A stretch of 64,000 bases of DNA from SIG575 sp045542485 (GTDB taxonomy: Bacteria; Bacillota; Clostridia; Oscillospirales; Acutalibacteraceae), in the NCBI GenBank assembly GCA_045542485.1, contig JAZQLC010000008.1, positions 1 through 64,000 of the forward strand, given 5' to 3'. Shown piece by piece: positions 52,872 to 62,078 of this stretch. How positions within the stretch are numbered: the stretch's first letter is position 1; every line of letters begins with the position of its first letter. The notes under the pieces were generated by a model. It saw nothing but the letters and a program-made list of their open reading frames with translations, was not told the DNA's origin and searched no databases. Made by a program: the position numbers and the translations under genes.

Positions 52872-53156
52872 ATGACACTCAAACCCCTTGCAGACAAGGT
52901 TGTTGTTAAGCTTGTAGAAATTGAAGAAACAACAAACAGCGGAATCATTCTTGCTTCTGCTTCACAGGAAAAACCCCAGGTAGCTGAGGTTGTTGCAGTA
53001 GGCCCCGGCGGAATTGTTGACGGTAACGAAGTTATTATGACAGTTAAAGTCGGCGACAAGGTTATCACAAGCAAATATGCAGGTACAGAAGTCAAGCTTG
53101 ACAAAACAGAGTATACTATCGTTCGTCAGAGCGACATTCTTGCAATCGTAGAATAA
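52872..53156 (+). CDS. groES: Co-chaperonin GroES
   Basis: 94-residue lid of the chaperonin. LKPLADKVVVKLVE, the mobile loop ETTNSGIILASASQEKP, VVAVGPGG, and VGDKVITSKYAGTEVKL are diagnostic. AGGAGGT precedes the ATG. It is controlled by the CIRCE element at 52801 and cotranscribed with groEL, which starts 16 nt later. Confidence 0.98.
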   Translation: MTLKPLADKVVVKLVEIEETTNSGIILASASQEKPQVAEVVAVGPGGIVDGNEVIMTVKVGDKVITSKYAGTEVKLDKTEYTIVRQSDILAIVE

Positions 53157-53172
53157 GAGGAGGTACACAGAA

Positions 53173-54813
53173 ATGGCAAAACAGATTATTTACGGCGAAG
53201 AAGCCAGAAAAGCATTACAGAACGGTATTGACAAACTGAGCAATACAGTTAAAATCACACTCGGCCCCAAAGGCAGAAACGTAGTTCTCGACAAAAAATA
53301 CGGTGCTCCCCTCATCACAAATGACGGTGTTACAATCGCAAAAGAGGTTGAACTTGAAGATGCATTTGAAAATATGGGTGCACAGCTCGTTAAAGAGGTT
53401 GCTACAAAAACAAACGATGTTGCAGGTGACGGCACAACCACTGCTACTCTTCTTGCACAGGCACTTGTCCGCGAAGGAATGAAGAATGTTGCAGCAGGTG
53501 CAAACCCCATGGTAGTAAGAAAAGGTATGAAGAAAGCTGTTGAAACTGCGATTGAAGCAATCAAAGCAAATTCAAAACCCGTTTCAAGCACAAAAGACAT
53601 CGCAAGAATTGCTACAATTTCTTCTGCAGACGAGGAAATGGGCACAATTATTGCAGAGGCTATGGAAAAGGTTACTGCTGACGGCGTTATCACAGTTGAA
53701 GAATCAAAGGTTGCAATCACAGACAGCGATGTTGTTGAAGGTATGCAGTTTGACAGAGGCTATATCTCTCCCTATATGGTAACTGATACAGACAAGATGG
53801 AAGCTGTTATCGATGACGCTTACATCCTTATCACTGACAAGAAAATTTCTTCAATTCAGGAAATTCTTCCTCTCCTTGAGCAGATTCTTCAGGCAGGTAA
53901 AAAGCTTGTTATCGTTGCAGAAGATGTTGAAGGCGAAGCTCTTTCAACAATTCTTGTAAACAAACTCCGCGGTACATTCACTTGCGTTGCAGTAAAGGCT
54001 CCCGGATTCGGCGACAGAAGAAAAGAAATGCTTCAGGATATCGCAATCCTCACAGGCGGCGAAGTTATCACATCAGACCTTGGTCTTGAGCTTAAGGATA
54101 CACAGATTCCCTCTCTCGGCAGAGCAAGACAGGTCAAAATTACAAAAGAAAACACAATCATCGTTGATGGTGCAGGTGACAAAGACGCTATCAAGTCAAG
54201 AATCGGTCAGATTAAAGCACAGATTGAAACAACAACATCTGACTTTGACAGAGAAAAGCTTCAGGAAAGACTTGCTAAACTTGCAGGTGGTGTTGCAGTT
54301 ATCCGTGTTGGTGCAGCAACAGAAACTGAAATGAAGGAAAAGAAACTCCGCATCGAAGACGCTCTTGCAGCTACAAAGGCAGCAGTTGAAGAAGGTTGCG
54401 TTGCAGGTGGTGGCGTTGCACTTATCAATGCAATTCCCGCAATTGAAAAACTTCTCGGTGAAATCGAAGATGCAGACGAAAAGACAGGTGTGAACATTGT
54501 TCTCAAGGCAATCGAAGAACCCGTTCGTCAGATTGCAGCAAACGCAGGTCTTGAAGGTTCAGTTATCGTAAATGAAATCAAGAACTCAGGTAAAACAGCA
54601 TACGGCTACGACTTCTCAACAGACAGTTTCGTTGATATGTTCGAAGCAGGTATCCTTGACCCCACAAAGGTTACACGTTCAGCTCTTCAGAACGCATCAT
54701 CAGTAGCATCAATGGTTCTCACAACAGAATCACTCGTTGCTGACAAGCCCGACCCCGCAGCAGACGCAGCAGCTGCAGCAGCCATGGCTTCACAGGGCGG
54801 CGGAATGTATTAA
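53173..54813 (+). CDS. groEL: Chaperonin GroEL
   Basis: 546-residue ATP-dependent folding chamber subunit. KITLGPKGRNVVLDKKYG, the ATPase segment AGDGTTTATLLAQ, the apical-domain KAPGFGDRRKEML, and the C-terminal GGGMY tail are all present. An alanine-rich linker precedes the tail. AGGAGGT precedes the ATG. A strong terminator follows. Confidence 0.99.
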   Translation: MAKQIIYGEEARKALQNGIDKLSNTVKITLGPKGRNVVLDKKYGAPLITNDGVTIAKEVELEDAFENMGAQLVKEVATKTNDVAGDGTTTATLLAQALVREGMKNVAAGANPMVVRKGMKKAVETAIEAIKANSKPVSSTKDIARIATISSADEEMGTIIAEAMEKVTADGVITVEESKVAITDSDVVEGMQFDRGYISPYMVTDTDKMEAVIDDAYILITDKKISSIQEILPLLEQILQAGKKLVIVAEDVEGEALSTILVNKLRGTFTCVAVKAPGFGDRRKEMLQDIAILTGGEVITSDLGLELKDTQIPSLGRARQVKITKENTIIVDGAGDKDAIKSRIGQIKAQIETTTSDFDREKLQERLAKLAGGVAVIRVGAATETEMKEKKLRIEDALAATKAAVEEGCVAGGGVALINAIPAIEKLLGEIEDADEKTGVNIVLKAIEEPVRQIAANAGLEGSVIVNEIKNSGKTAYGYDFSTDSFVDMFEAGILDPTKVTRSALQNASSVASMVLTTESLVADKPDPAADAAAAAAMASQGGGMY

Positions 54814-54831
54814 TCCATCAATAAAAAATCA

Positions 54832-54867
54832 GGCGTTGTACTTTTTGAAAGTACAACGCCGTTTTTT
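54832..54867 (+). terminator. Intrinsic terminator of groESL
   Basis: A 13-bp stem (54832-54844 with 54848-54860) and 3-nt loop are followed by GTTTTTTATT. Confidence 0.92.
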
Positions 54868-54879
54868 ATTGAGTTTCAA

Positions 54880-56208
54880 TTAAATCATAGCAAACAATGT
54901 TCTGAAAATTGAAACGAGAATTGTAAAGCAATTTGCTTTGGAATCCGAAAGGTTATCTGTCACTTCAAAGGTGTCAATAATTTCATCTGTGTCCGTTCTG
55001 TAAGTGGAAACCTCAAGTTTGTCACCGGAGAAAGTAAGTGCTGTGAATGTAGGCACTCTTGTGTCAAAGGCTGACACGATAAAGGATGCTGTTTCTTCGG
55101 GAAGCGGGTCATAGTTACTGCCGGATGCAGAGGATGTTTGCAGATAAACCGTGCCCTCATCTGCCTCTTTACCGCCGTACATTATATTTGTCCTTGAATA
55201 GAGATGGTCGTGACCTGCAAGTACAAGGTCAACATCATAGCAATCGTAGATTGAAGAGAAAAGAAGTCTTATATCTGAAAAATCACTGTCTGAAAGTGAT
55301 GCAGAATAAGGATTGCGGTGCATCGTCACAATTCTCCATTTTTTATCCGGGTGAGCCTTTACCGCTTTACTGATAACTCTTTCTGTATCTGTAAGAGAAG
55401 TGTTTTCTGAGTTGATTGTGATGAAAAGTGCATCGCCGTAGGTGTAGAAATATCCAGTACCTGCTTCAGAACTGAAAAGTTCGGGAACCTCGTTTGGGTT
55501 ATTGAAAATGTCTCCGTAAAGGGTGGAATCGTCGTCGTGGTTGCCGATTGTGTTGGCAATCGGAAGTGAGCGGAGTTTTTCGGGAGAAAGATAAGCTTTC
55601 ATCTGAACAAAACTGTCCGGTGACTGAAACTGGTCACCACCTGAAATCAGAAAAGCAGCATCGGGATATGCCGACATCATTTTATCGACAGTATAATTCC
55701 ATCCGCAAGTGTCTCTGATAAGCACTTCTTCAAGTTCTTCATCACCTGAACGACCAATCTGTGCATCAGAAATATAGAGTGCCGTAAAATTATCGTCAGG
55801 CTGTACTTTTATTTTTTCGGGTACGGAGAACACGCCGTTTTCCGTGTAGGAATAATAGTATGTTTTTCCCTCTTCAAGACCCGTTACAGTTACATTATTT
55901 GAAATAAAATCGTTCAGTGCTTCCTTTTGTTCCACCTGAACCGAAACAGAATCGGACATATCTTCGTTTTCGGAAAGCCTGAATTGCTCACCTTCGGTTT
56001 CCGAAAGCCAACAAAAATTGATTTCCCCCTGACATTTACCCGGGGCAAGGGAAATGACAGTGTTGTCCGCCTGAATATCTGCCCATCCGGGTGCGAAATT
56101 ATTCAGGTCCTCTTCCGTGTATGCATAGCCCGACTGCGCTGATGCGATAACGCTGAAAAGTATCACGAACGCGATGGCTAATGACAAGATTTTAACTGAT
56201 TTTTTCAT
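54880..56208 (-). CDS. Secreted purple-acid-phosphatase-like metallophosphoesterase
   Basis: 442 residues. After a signal peptide (~25) comes an N-terminal fibronectin-like domain (~45-135, with TGLEEGKTYYYSY). A calcineurin-like domain follows, with the metal motifs YISDAQIG, SGGDQFQS, IGNHDDD, TMHRNPYS and GHDHLYSR. This is the purple acid phosphatase layout, so extracellular phosphate release is inferred. The last ~20 residues are hydrophobic and could anchor the protein. GGGGGAAC precedes the ATG at 56208. It converges on the groEL terminator. Confidence 0.87.
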   Translation of the reverse strand: MKKSVKILSLAIAFVILFSVIASAQSGYAYTEEDLNNFAPGWADIQADNTVISLAPGKCQGEINFCWLSETEGEQFRLSENEDMSDSVSVQVEQKEALNDFISNNVTVTGLEEGKTYYYSYTENGVFSVPEKIKVQPDDNFTALYISDAQIGRSGDEELEEVLIRDTCGWNYTVDKMMSAYPDAAFLISGGDQFQSPDSFVQMKAYLSPEKLRSLPIANTIGNHDDDSTLYGDIFNNPNEVPELFSSEAGTGYFYTYGDALFITINSENTSLTDTERVISKAVKAHPDKKWRIVTMHRNPYSASLSDSDFSDIRLLFSSIYDCYDVDLVLAGHDHLYSRTNIMYGGKEADEGTVYLQTSSASGSNYDPLPEETASFIVSAFDTRVPTFTALTFSGDKLEVSTYRTDTDEIIDTFEVTDNLSDSKANCFTILVSIFRTLFAMI

Positions 56209-56307
56209 ATAAGTTCCCCCTTTTTCACTATTTTAATACGATTATACGAAAAATGTCAACAAATTAATCAAAATAAGAACAATTTATGAATAAATTAGCA
56301 AAAAAAT

Positions 56308-56336
56308 TTGACAACTTGTGGAATATATTATATAAT
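56308..56336 (+). promoter_or_regulatory. Consensus sigma-A promoter for the lysine-riboswitch transcript
   Basis: TTGACA (56308-56313), 17 nt, TATAAT (56331-56336). Confidence 0.9.
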
Positions 56337-56349
56337 CGGGTTGTAAAAC

Positions 56350-56595
56350 AATTGATCGAGGTGCGGTTATTACTGCAAAAGGCATACAATCCGGGCAAGA
56401 GTGCTTTTTGTGAGAATCATCGCCGAAGTGCCGTGGTAATTGCCTTGATACACGGTGCTGGGACATTACAGAATATGTAATGTACTGTCACGGCAAATGT
56501 CGTGGAGCGCTGTCAGTTTTCAGTAATAATTTTCCTCTTACAACAAAGGGAATTTTATAGATAAACAGACAGCCCTTACGGTCTGTCTGTTTTTA
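56350..56595 (+). promoter_or_regulatory. Lysine riboswitch (L-box) with terminator
   Basis: Conserved L-box blocks occur in order: GAGGTGCG (56358-56365), GCCGAAG (56422-56428), GCTGGG (56457-56462), ACTGTCA (56484-56490) and GGAGCGCT (56504-56511). The expression platform ends in a terminator (stem 56563-56572 with 56583-56592) and a T-run. Lysine binding should stop transcription of the transporter. Confidence 0.93.
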
Positions 56596-56625
56596 TTTAA
56601 CCCCAAAATGAAAGGACGGGTAATA

Positions 56626-58377
56626 ATGAAAAAAATAACTCCAAAAAGAATTTTAACCATTGTTATTGCTTCTCTCATTCTGCTCGGTACAATGACTTTC
56701 GTTGCAACTGCAACAAGTACCACATCTGCAGAAGCAGCAGTAATGGTTGAATGTCCCGACTGTGCAGGTTCACTTGCTTGTATGTCCTGCTACGGTAAAG
56801 ACGCAGAATGCGCAGACTGCTCAGGTGAAAACATCTGTGCAACCTGTGAAGGTTCAGGTGAAGTTCCGGCAGATAGCCAGTTCTACTCAACTTTCTGGGC
56901 ACTTGTTCCTCCCATTATCGCAATCGCTCTTGCACTCATCACTAAAGAAGTTTATTCATCACTCTTTATCGGTGTTGTGGCAGGTGCTATGCTCTCTGCA
57001 AACTTCAAGCCCCTCGGCATTGTTGACAACGCAATCGGCGGCGGTATTATCTCAGCAATTTCAGACACTGCCGGTATTTTCCTCTTCCTCGTAATTCTCG
57101 GCATCATCGTTGCTCTTGTTAACAAAGCAGGTGGCTCAGCAGCATTCGGAAGATGGGCTCAGAAAAACATCAAGTCAAGAACAGGCGCAATGTTCGCAAC
57201 TTTCGTTCTTGGTATTCTTATCTTCATCGATGACTATTTCAACTGTCTGACTGTCGGCTCTGTTATGCGTCCCATCACAGATACTCACAGAGTTTCACGC
57301 TCAAAGCTTTCATACCTCATTGACGCAACAGCAGCTCCTGTTTGTATGATCGCTCCCATTTCTTCCTGGGCAGCAGCAGTTTCGGGCTACGCGGAAGAAG
57401 GCGAAGGACTTAAGCTCTTCATTCAGGCTATCCCCTTCAACTTCTACTCACTTCTCACATTTGTATTCATCATCACTATCGTTCTTATGAAGTTTGACTT
57501 TGGTCCTATGAGACAGCACGAATACAATGCTGTTGTCAACGGCGACCTCTTCACATCAGGCAAAGAAGAACAGAAAGAAGAAGAAGCCCCCAATCCCAAG
57601 GGTAAAGTTATTGACCTGGTTCTTCCCATCGTTGTTCTTATCGGAATCTGTGTATTTGCTCTCGTTTATAACGGCGGCATTCTCGATGGTTCAAACTTCA
57701 TCGATGCTTTCTCAAACACAGACGCAACAGTAGGTCTTCCCTGGGGCGGTCTTGTAGCTCTCATCGTTATCGTTGCTTATCTTATCATCAGACGCGTTGT
57801 TTCATTCAAGGACGCTATGGCATGTGTGCCTCAGGGCTTCATCGCAATGGTACCTGCTATCACAATTCTTACACTTGCAACTGCTCTTAAGAATATGACA
57901 GGTCTTCTCGGTGCAAAAGAATTTGTAGGAAATCTTATGGCTAACTCTGCAGAAAGCCTTGACAAATTCCTTCCTGCAGTTATCTTCCTCGTAGCTTGTG
58001 GTCTTGCTTTTGCAACAGGTACATCATGGGGTACATTCGGTATCCTTATCCCCATCGTTACAGCAATCTTCCCTGCTAACTCAACAATCCTTATCATCGG
58101 CATTTCAGCTTGTCTTGCAGGTGCTGTCTGCGGTGACCACTGCTCACCCATTTCTGACACAACTATTATGTCATCAGCAGGTGCTCAGTGCAACCACCTC
58201 AACCATGTTTCCACACAGCTTCCCTATGCAATTTCAGTTGCAGTAATTTCATTCCTTATGTACATTATTGCAGGTTTTGTTCAGAGCGCATGGATTACAC
58301 TTCCCATCGGTGCTGCTCTTACAGTCGCATTCCTCTTCGTAATGAAGACAATTTCAAAGAAGTCGGACGCAAAATAA
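56626..58377 (+). CDS. NhaC-family lysine-riboswitch-controlled transporter with N-terminal zinc-ribbon-like segment
   Basis: 583 residues. The C-terminal ~500 residues are an NhaC-type antiporter with about ten helices (GILIFIDDYFNCLTVGSVMRP and GDHCSPISDTTIMSSAGAQC are family hallmarks). Members under L-box control are thought to import lysine. The N-terminus is unusual: a hydrophobic segment (9-28, signal-anchor-like) followed by four CxxC pairs (C43/46, C52/55, C62/65, C71/74) with a final CEGSGEV like DnaJ zinc-finger repeats, then the transporter. ATG 56626 follows AAAGGA. ATG 56608 has no site. A terminator ends the unit. Confidence 0.85.
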   Translation: MKKITPKRILTIVIASLILLGTMTFVATATSTTSAEAAVMVECPDCAGSLACMSCYGKDAECADCSGENICATCEGSGEVPADSQFYSTFWALVPPIIAIALALITKEVYSSLFIGVVAGAMLSANFKPLGIVDNAIGGGIISAISDTAGIFLFLVILGIIVALVNKAGGSAAFGRWAQKNIKSRTGAMFATFVLGILIFIDDYFNCLTVGSVMRPITDTHRVSRSKLSYLIDATAAPVCMIAPISSWAAAVSGYAEEGEGLKLFIQAIPFNFYSLLTFVFIITIVLMKFDFGPMRQHEYNAVVNGDLFTSGKEEQKEEEAPNPKGKVIDLVLPIVVLIGICVFALVYNGGILDGSNFIDAFSNTDATVGLPWGGLVALIVIVAYLIIRRVVSFKDAMACVPQGFIAMVPAITILTLATALKNMTGLLGAKEFVGNLMANSAESLDKFLPAVIFLVACGLAFATGTSWGTFGILIPIVTAIFPANSTILIIGISACLAGAVCGDHCSPISDTTIMSSAGAQCNHLNHVSTQLPYAISVAVISFLMYIIAGFVQSAWITLPIGAALTVAFLFVMKTISKKSDAK

Positions 58378-58395
58378 AACACAGCATATATGATA

Positions 58396-58434
58396 ATAAC
58401 CCACCCGGCGTTCACCGGGTGGGTTATGTTTTTT
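58396..58434 (+). terminator. Intrinsic terminator of the lysine transporter gene
   Basis: A 13-bp stem (58396-58408 with 58415-58427) and 6-nt loop are followed by GTTTTTTG. Confidence 0.92.
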
Positions 58435-58440
58435 GCTTTT

Positions 58441-59187
58441 TTATTTTACACCGTATTCTTTCACATCAATAATATCATTATCAATTGTGACAACATAGTG
58501 CGCATAATCGTCTTCAAGACAGATTGAACGGAAGGTTATGTAGCCAATCCCGTTGTGAAAAACTCTGTCACCATAGTGATAATGTCCTGCAAATACTGCC
58601 CTGACCTTACCGCTGCTTTCTATGAGATTGATGAGTTTTTCTCTGTTTCTGATAACGTGGTCATCATCATTCTCTCTGTTTTCGAGAATCAGAAGTTCGT
58701 GCGAAAGAATAATCACATCGCATTCTGCTTCTTCGATTTCCCTCTTCATCCACTCAAACTGCTCATCATCTATAAAACACTCTGCCCATCTGATTTCTTC
58801 TGACGGGTAAGGATTTTTTTCATCATTCTGATTCGGGTCAAGAACAAGAAATTTTATCCCTTCACGAACAAATGAATAATACCTTGAGGGCATATTCATA
58901 ATTCGGCACCACACCGCTTTGTCTGTTGATGTGTCGTGATTACCGATAAGACAATAGTAGTCCTTACCACAGTTTCTGAGCACTTCTGCAGTTTCTTCCC
59001 AGAGAACAGTCTGTTCTTTGCACCCTTCAAAAAGGTCCGCTGTGTCGCCGAAATTCACAACAAAATCGCAACCCTCAAGATGCTCCGACAAGGCTTTTTT
59101 CACCTTTTCAAGAGACATGGGGCGTTTTCTTTCGCCCGGCATCTCAATGTCGGAATAATGCATATCGGTAAAAGCGAAAAACTTCAT
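58441..59187 (-). CDS. Calcineurin-like cytosolic phosphoesterase
   Basis: 248 residues without signal peptide. The five metal motifs are seen: FTDMHYSD, NFGDTADL, IGNHDTS, ILSHELL and AGHYHYG. The family covers phosphatases, nucleases and cyclic-nucleotide hydrolases, so the substrate is open. ATG 59187 follows GAGGT. The frame is open a further 12 codons into the previous gene's 3' end without a better site. It is the last gene of the thiI-cinA-sortase group, five bases after the CinA-like gene. Confidence 0.82.
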   Translation of the reverse strand: MKFFAFTDMHYSDIEMPGERKRPMSLEKVKKALSEHLEGCDFVVNFGDTADLFEGCKEQTVLWEETAEVLRNCGKDYYCLIGNHDTSTDKAVWCRIMNMPSRYYSFVREGIKFLVLDPNQNDEKNPYPSEEIRWAECFIDDEQFEWMKREIEEAECDVIILSHELLILENRENDDDHVIRNREKLINLIESSGKVRAVFAGHYHYGDRVFHNGIGYITFRSICLEDDYAHYVVTIDNDIIDVKEYGVK

Positions 59188-59191
59188 ATTT

Positions 59192-60607
59192 CTACCTCGA
59201 AAGAAGATTGCCGATTTCAGCAATATAGAAATTTGTCATTTCTCCGAGAGATGCACTCTGTGACATTACTGCGTCAATGATAAGGGCTGCAAGTGCGCAG
59301 AGAGCCACAATAACAAGCACCCAGATAAGAATCTGTGTTGATGCGGTCATCTTTCCTTTGTTTGAGGGAACAATTTTGCCCATAGGTGCAGATTCAACCA
59401 CTTCCATTTTCTGCGGCACTGCTTTTGTTTCAAGTCTGTCAAAAACTCCTTCAAGACCTGCTCTGTAAAGCTCTTCAAGTCCTTCGTCTTCTTCAGATGA
59501 ATAAATCTTGTAAACACTTGCTCTGTTGCCGTCTGAGATAGCAGCGAAGATATATGAAACATCATCCTCTGAAACAAAAACATCTGTCATAGCCACTGCA
59601 TAGTGAGCATCTATGCCTCTGAGTGCATTTTTTGCAACTGATGCCAACATCTCTTTGCGCTCTGCATCCTCGGTGGGATATTCTTCCATAGCTCTGTCTA
59701 CAATAATAACTGCTGAAGAATTTTCGATATCTTTAAGAAGCTCTGTATAAATCTGATTTTCCTTATGACGGACAACGGCAATTTTTGCGCCTTTTCCTTC
59801 AAGTGAATTGAGTGCTCCTGCAAAAATTCCTGCATATGCTCTTCTGTCAATATTCAGCTGTGCAGTTTCTTCAGGAAGGTCTTCAGAAAGAGAGGATGAG
59901 CTGATGTCCTCAAAAGCTTCCTCTTTTGTTTCTTCCACAACCTCTTCTTCTGTGGGAGCTTTGTAAATTTCTTCATACTGTTCGCCTACAAGCTCATCTG
60001 TCGTCTGAGGCTGCTCAAAATTCTCGATAGGCTCAACATAGCCTTCCATTTCTTCGGGGATATCTGTCTGCACGGGTGCTTCCTGAGGAATAACCTTTTC
60101 AACACCCTTTGAAAGGAATGCAATCATACCGTTTTCAAGGATTGCACCGATTCTCTTTTCGTCAATGGGAACAAAAATCAGTTTCTGTTTTCCTGCCTCA
60201 ATACCGAAGCCTGAGAAAAGACCGTCGTTTGTAACGAAAGCCTCACCGCCAACAGGGATTGCAGCGTGAGCTTTAACCTGATTTTCATTAAGTGTTGCCA
60301 TACACTGCTCACTGTTTATAAGATTAGTGATTTCAGCGTTAAGTCTGCACTTGAAACCAAGTGCTCTGAAAAGAGCTGCTTTAGTTGAAATAAAACGGGA
60401 AACATCAACTGCAAGAACAATTACATCTGCCGTTTCGACGCCTGATTTTACACCATTAAACATTTCTTTCTGTGTCTGACAGAAAAGGAAGCCCTCTTCA
60501 ACGCCTGTGATTTCTTCCACCTTGTCAGCGATTACGCCGTGAGTCATATTCATAGCGACCAACTTGCTCTCACTGAAGGAAATAAGTTTAACTCTCACCT
60601 TTACCAT
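59192..60607 (-). CDS. Degenerate, membrane-anchored CinA-like protein
   Basis: 471 residues, a paralog of cinA two genes upstream. The N-terminal MoCF domain keeps CinA length: TADVIVLAVDVSRF stands where CinA has SDIVITTGGLGPTAD, and IPVGGEAFVTNDGLFSGFGI aligns without gaps to VPEDGTVFRNHNGTAPGFAI. The following LPGPPREM is replaced by VPIDEKRI. An acidic linker (~165-260) leads to a CinA-C-like domain (~265-390), in which the AESCTGG nucleophile is replaced by VRHKEN. A single helix (~437-460) follows. Both active sites are lost, so a structural or sensing role at the membrane is inferred. The start may be GTG 60598, which has better spacing from AAAGG. Confidence 0.75.
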   Translation of the reverse strand: MVKVRVKLISFSESKLVAMNMTHGVIADKVEEITGVEEGFLFCQTQKEMFNGVKSGVETADVIVLAVDVSRFISTKAALFRALGFKCRLNAEITNLINSEQCMATLNENQVKAHAAIPVGGEAFVTNDGLFSGFGIEAGKQKLIFVPIDEKRIGAILENGMIAFLSKGVEKVIPQEAPVQTDIPEEMEGYVEPIENFEQPQTTDELVGEQYEEIYKAPTEEEVVEETKEEAFEDISSSSLSEDLPEETAQLNIDRRAYAGIFAGALNSLEGKGAKIAVVRHKENQIYTELLKDIENSSAVIIVDRAMEEYPTEDAERKEMLASVAKNALRGIDAHYAVAMTDVFVSEDDVSYIFAAISDGNRASVYKIYSSEEDEGLEELYRAGLEGVFDRLETKAVPQKMEVVESAPMGKIVPSNKGKMTASTQILIWVLVIVALCALAALIIDAVMSQSASLGEMTNFYIAEIGNLLSR

Positions 60608-60611
60608 CCTT

Positions 60612-62078
60612 TCACTGTGCTATCCATTTCACTGAATTTTCATACGGGTTTGTTTTATTTTTCTTTTCATACCAGGCTGCAGGGAATTTCTGTTTGCTGT
60701 TGATTGATACAATATCAGTGTTAACAGCTTCCTCTTCATTTTCCCTGACAAGTCTTGCAACAAGCACAAGTCTTCCGTTCTTCATAACCGTTCTGTCACA
60801 GGTTGAAAGAGTGATGATTTTGTCGCCCTCCTGATAATCAACGCCGGTGTCATAGTAGGAACGGGTTTTGATTTCTTCCATAAAACTTGCAAAGTTCACG
60901 CTTGAAGAAAGATTTATAAAATTATATGCAAAAACATATCCGTTATCGTCGCTTTTTACTGCACTTGTCAGGAAAACCGAATAGATTTTATAAACATAGT
61001 TTTCATTTTCAGTGTAGACATAGAGAAGCGGGTTTTTCTTGAAAGTATCTACATTTTTATAATTTTTAATAAGGCCAAACATTGAGCCGTCGCGCATATT
61101 ATGACCGTAAATGACAGTGTTCATATCGGAAAAGGCTGATTTGTTGTTGCAGTCAATAAACGCCGTACCGCCTGAAAGCCATTTGCCGTTAAAGCCGGTA
61201 TTGAGATATTTATCGTTGTTTGTTGTCTGAACAACGGGAAGGCTGATTTTTGCACCAGGAACAACAATCCACGCTTTGAAATCCTTATTTTGACCTTTGA
61301 GAGATTCAAATGTTACTGTCTTCTCCTCTTCATCAAGGTTGTTAAGCTTTTCAACAATTTTCTCAGGCTCTGTTTCTTCGCCGTTGATAAGCTCTGATGC
61401 CTGAGTGTTCTGCTGTTTTATAAGATAAGGCTGAATGAAATAGTCATTCACAAGCCACGCAGCACTTGCCAGAAGAGCGATAATTGAAACGATAAAAACA
61501 ATCTTTCTGATTTTTTCTCCGGTTGAATCGCTCTTTTTAGGGAAGAGTGAGCCTTTCTTTTTCTCAGGCTTTTCCTCAACCTCTTCATCTTCAGTTTCTT
61601 CTTTCACTTCGGCTGCCGGAACAATTTCTTCAGTCTCTTCTGTTTCAGCTTCTTCGCTGTTTGAATAAACATCTTCAAATTCCTGAGGCTCTTTATCGCT
61701 TTCTGAGTAGATATCCTCGTATTCAGCAGAATCCTGATCTTCTTCTGCTGCTTCTTCAACAGATTCTTCTGCGCCGAATTCCACGCCTAAAATTGCAGCC
61801 TCCTGTCTGAGGGCCTCCTCGTCAACACCTGCAATTTTTGCATCAACCTCTTCATAGAGTGCAGCGTATCCTTCCTCTGCCTCTTTGAAGAAATCGTCAA
61901 TTTCGCTGTCTGAAGAGGGGTCATAGAAGTTTTCCTCTTCTTCTGCGGCTTTTGGCTCTTCTTTTTTCTCTTCATCATTTCCGCCAAAAGGCTCAAGATT
62001 ATATTTTTCTCTCAGACTGGAAAATATGTCTTCAAAAGACTCTTCTTCGCCGGGGAGTTTCTTTTCGTTATCGCTCAT
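60612..62078 (-). CDS. Class B-type sortase with long acidic cytosolic N-region
   Basis: 488 residues. Residues 1-190 are extremely acidic and low in complexity, with a repeated Y-E-D-x-Y-S element. A transmembrane helix (~195-215) and an extracellular sortase domain follow. VIYGHNMRDGSMFG carries the catalytic histidine, TLSTCD the nucleophile Cys427, and GRLVLVARLVR the arginine. This is a class B-like catalytic core, which usually anchors surface proteins or pilins. The cytosolic N-terminal region is atypical for sortases. It overlaps cinA by 11 bp and is followed after 4 bp by the degenerate CinA gene. No LPxTG-type substrate was found in the window. Confidence 0.88.
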   Translation of the reverse strand: MSDNEKKLPGEEESFEDIFSSLREKYNLEPFGGNDEEKKEEPKAAEEEENFYDPSSDSEIDDFFKEAEEGYAALYEEVDAKIAGVDEEALRQEAAILGVEFGAEESVEEAAEEDQDSAEYEDIYSESDKEPQEFEDVYSNSEEAETEETEEIVPAAEVKEETEDEEVEEKPEKKKGSLFPKKSDSTGEKIRKIVFIVSIIALLASAAWLVNDYFIQPYLIKQQNTQASELINGEETEPEKIVEKLNNLDEEEKTVTFESLKGQNKDFKAWIVVPGAKISLPVVQTTNNDKYLNTGFNGKWLSGGTAFIDCNNKSAFSDMNTVIYGHNMRDGSMFGLIKNYKNVDTFKKNPLLYVYTENENYVYKIYSVFLTSAVKSDDNGYVFAYNFINLSSSVNFASFMEEIKTRSYYDTGVDYQEGDKIITLSTCDRTVMKNGRLVLVARLVRENEEEAVNTDIVSINSKQKFPAAWYEKKNKTNPYENSVKWIAQ

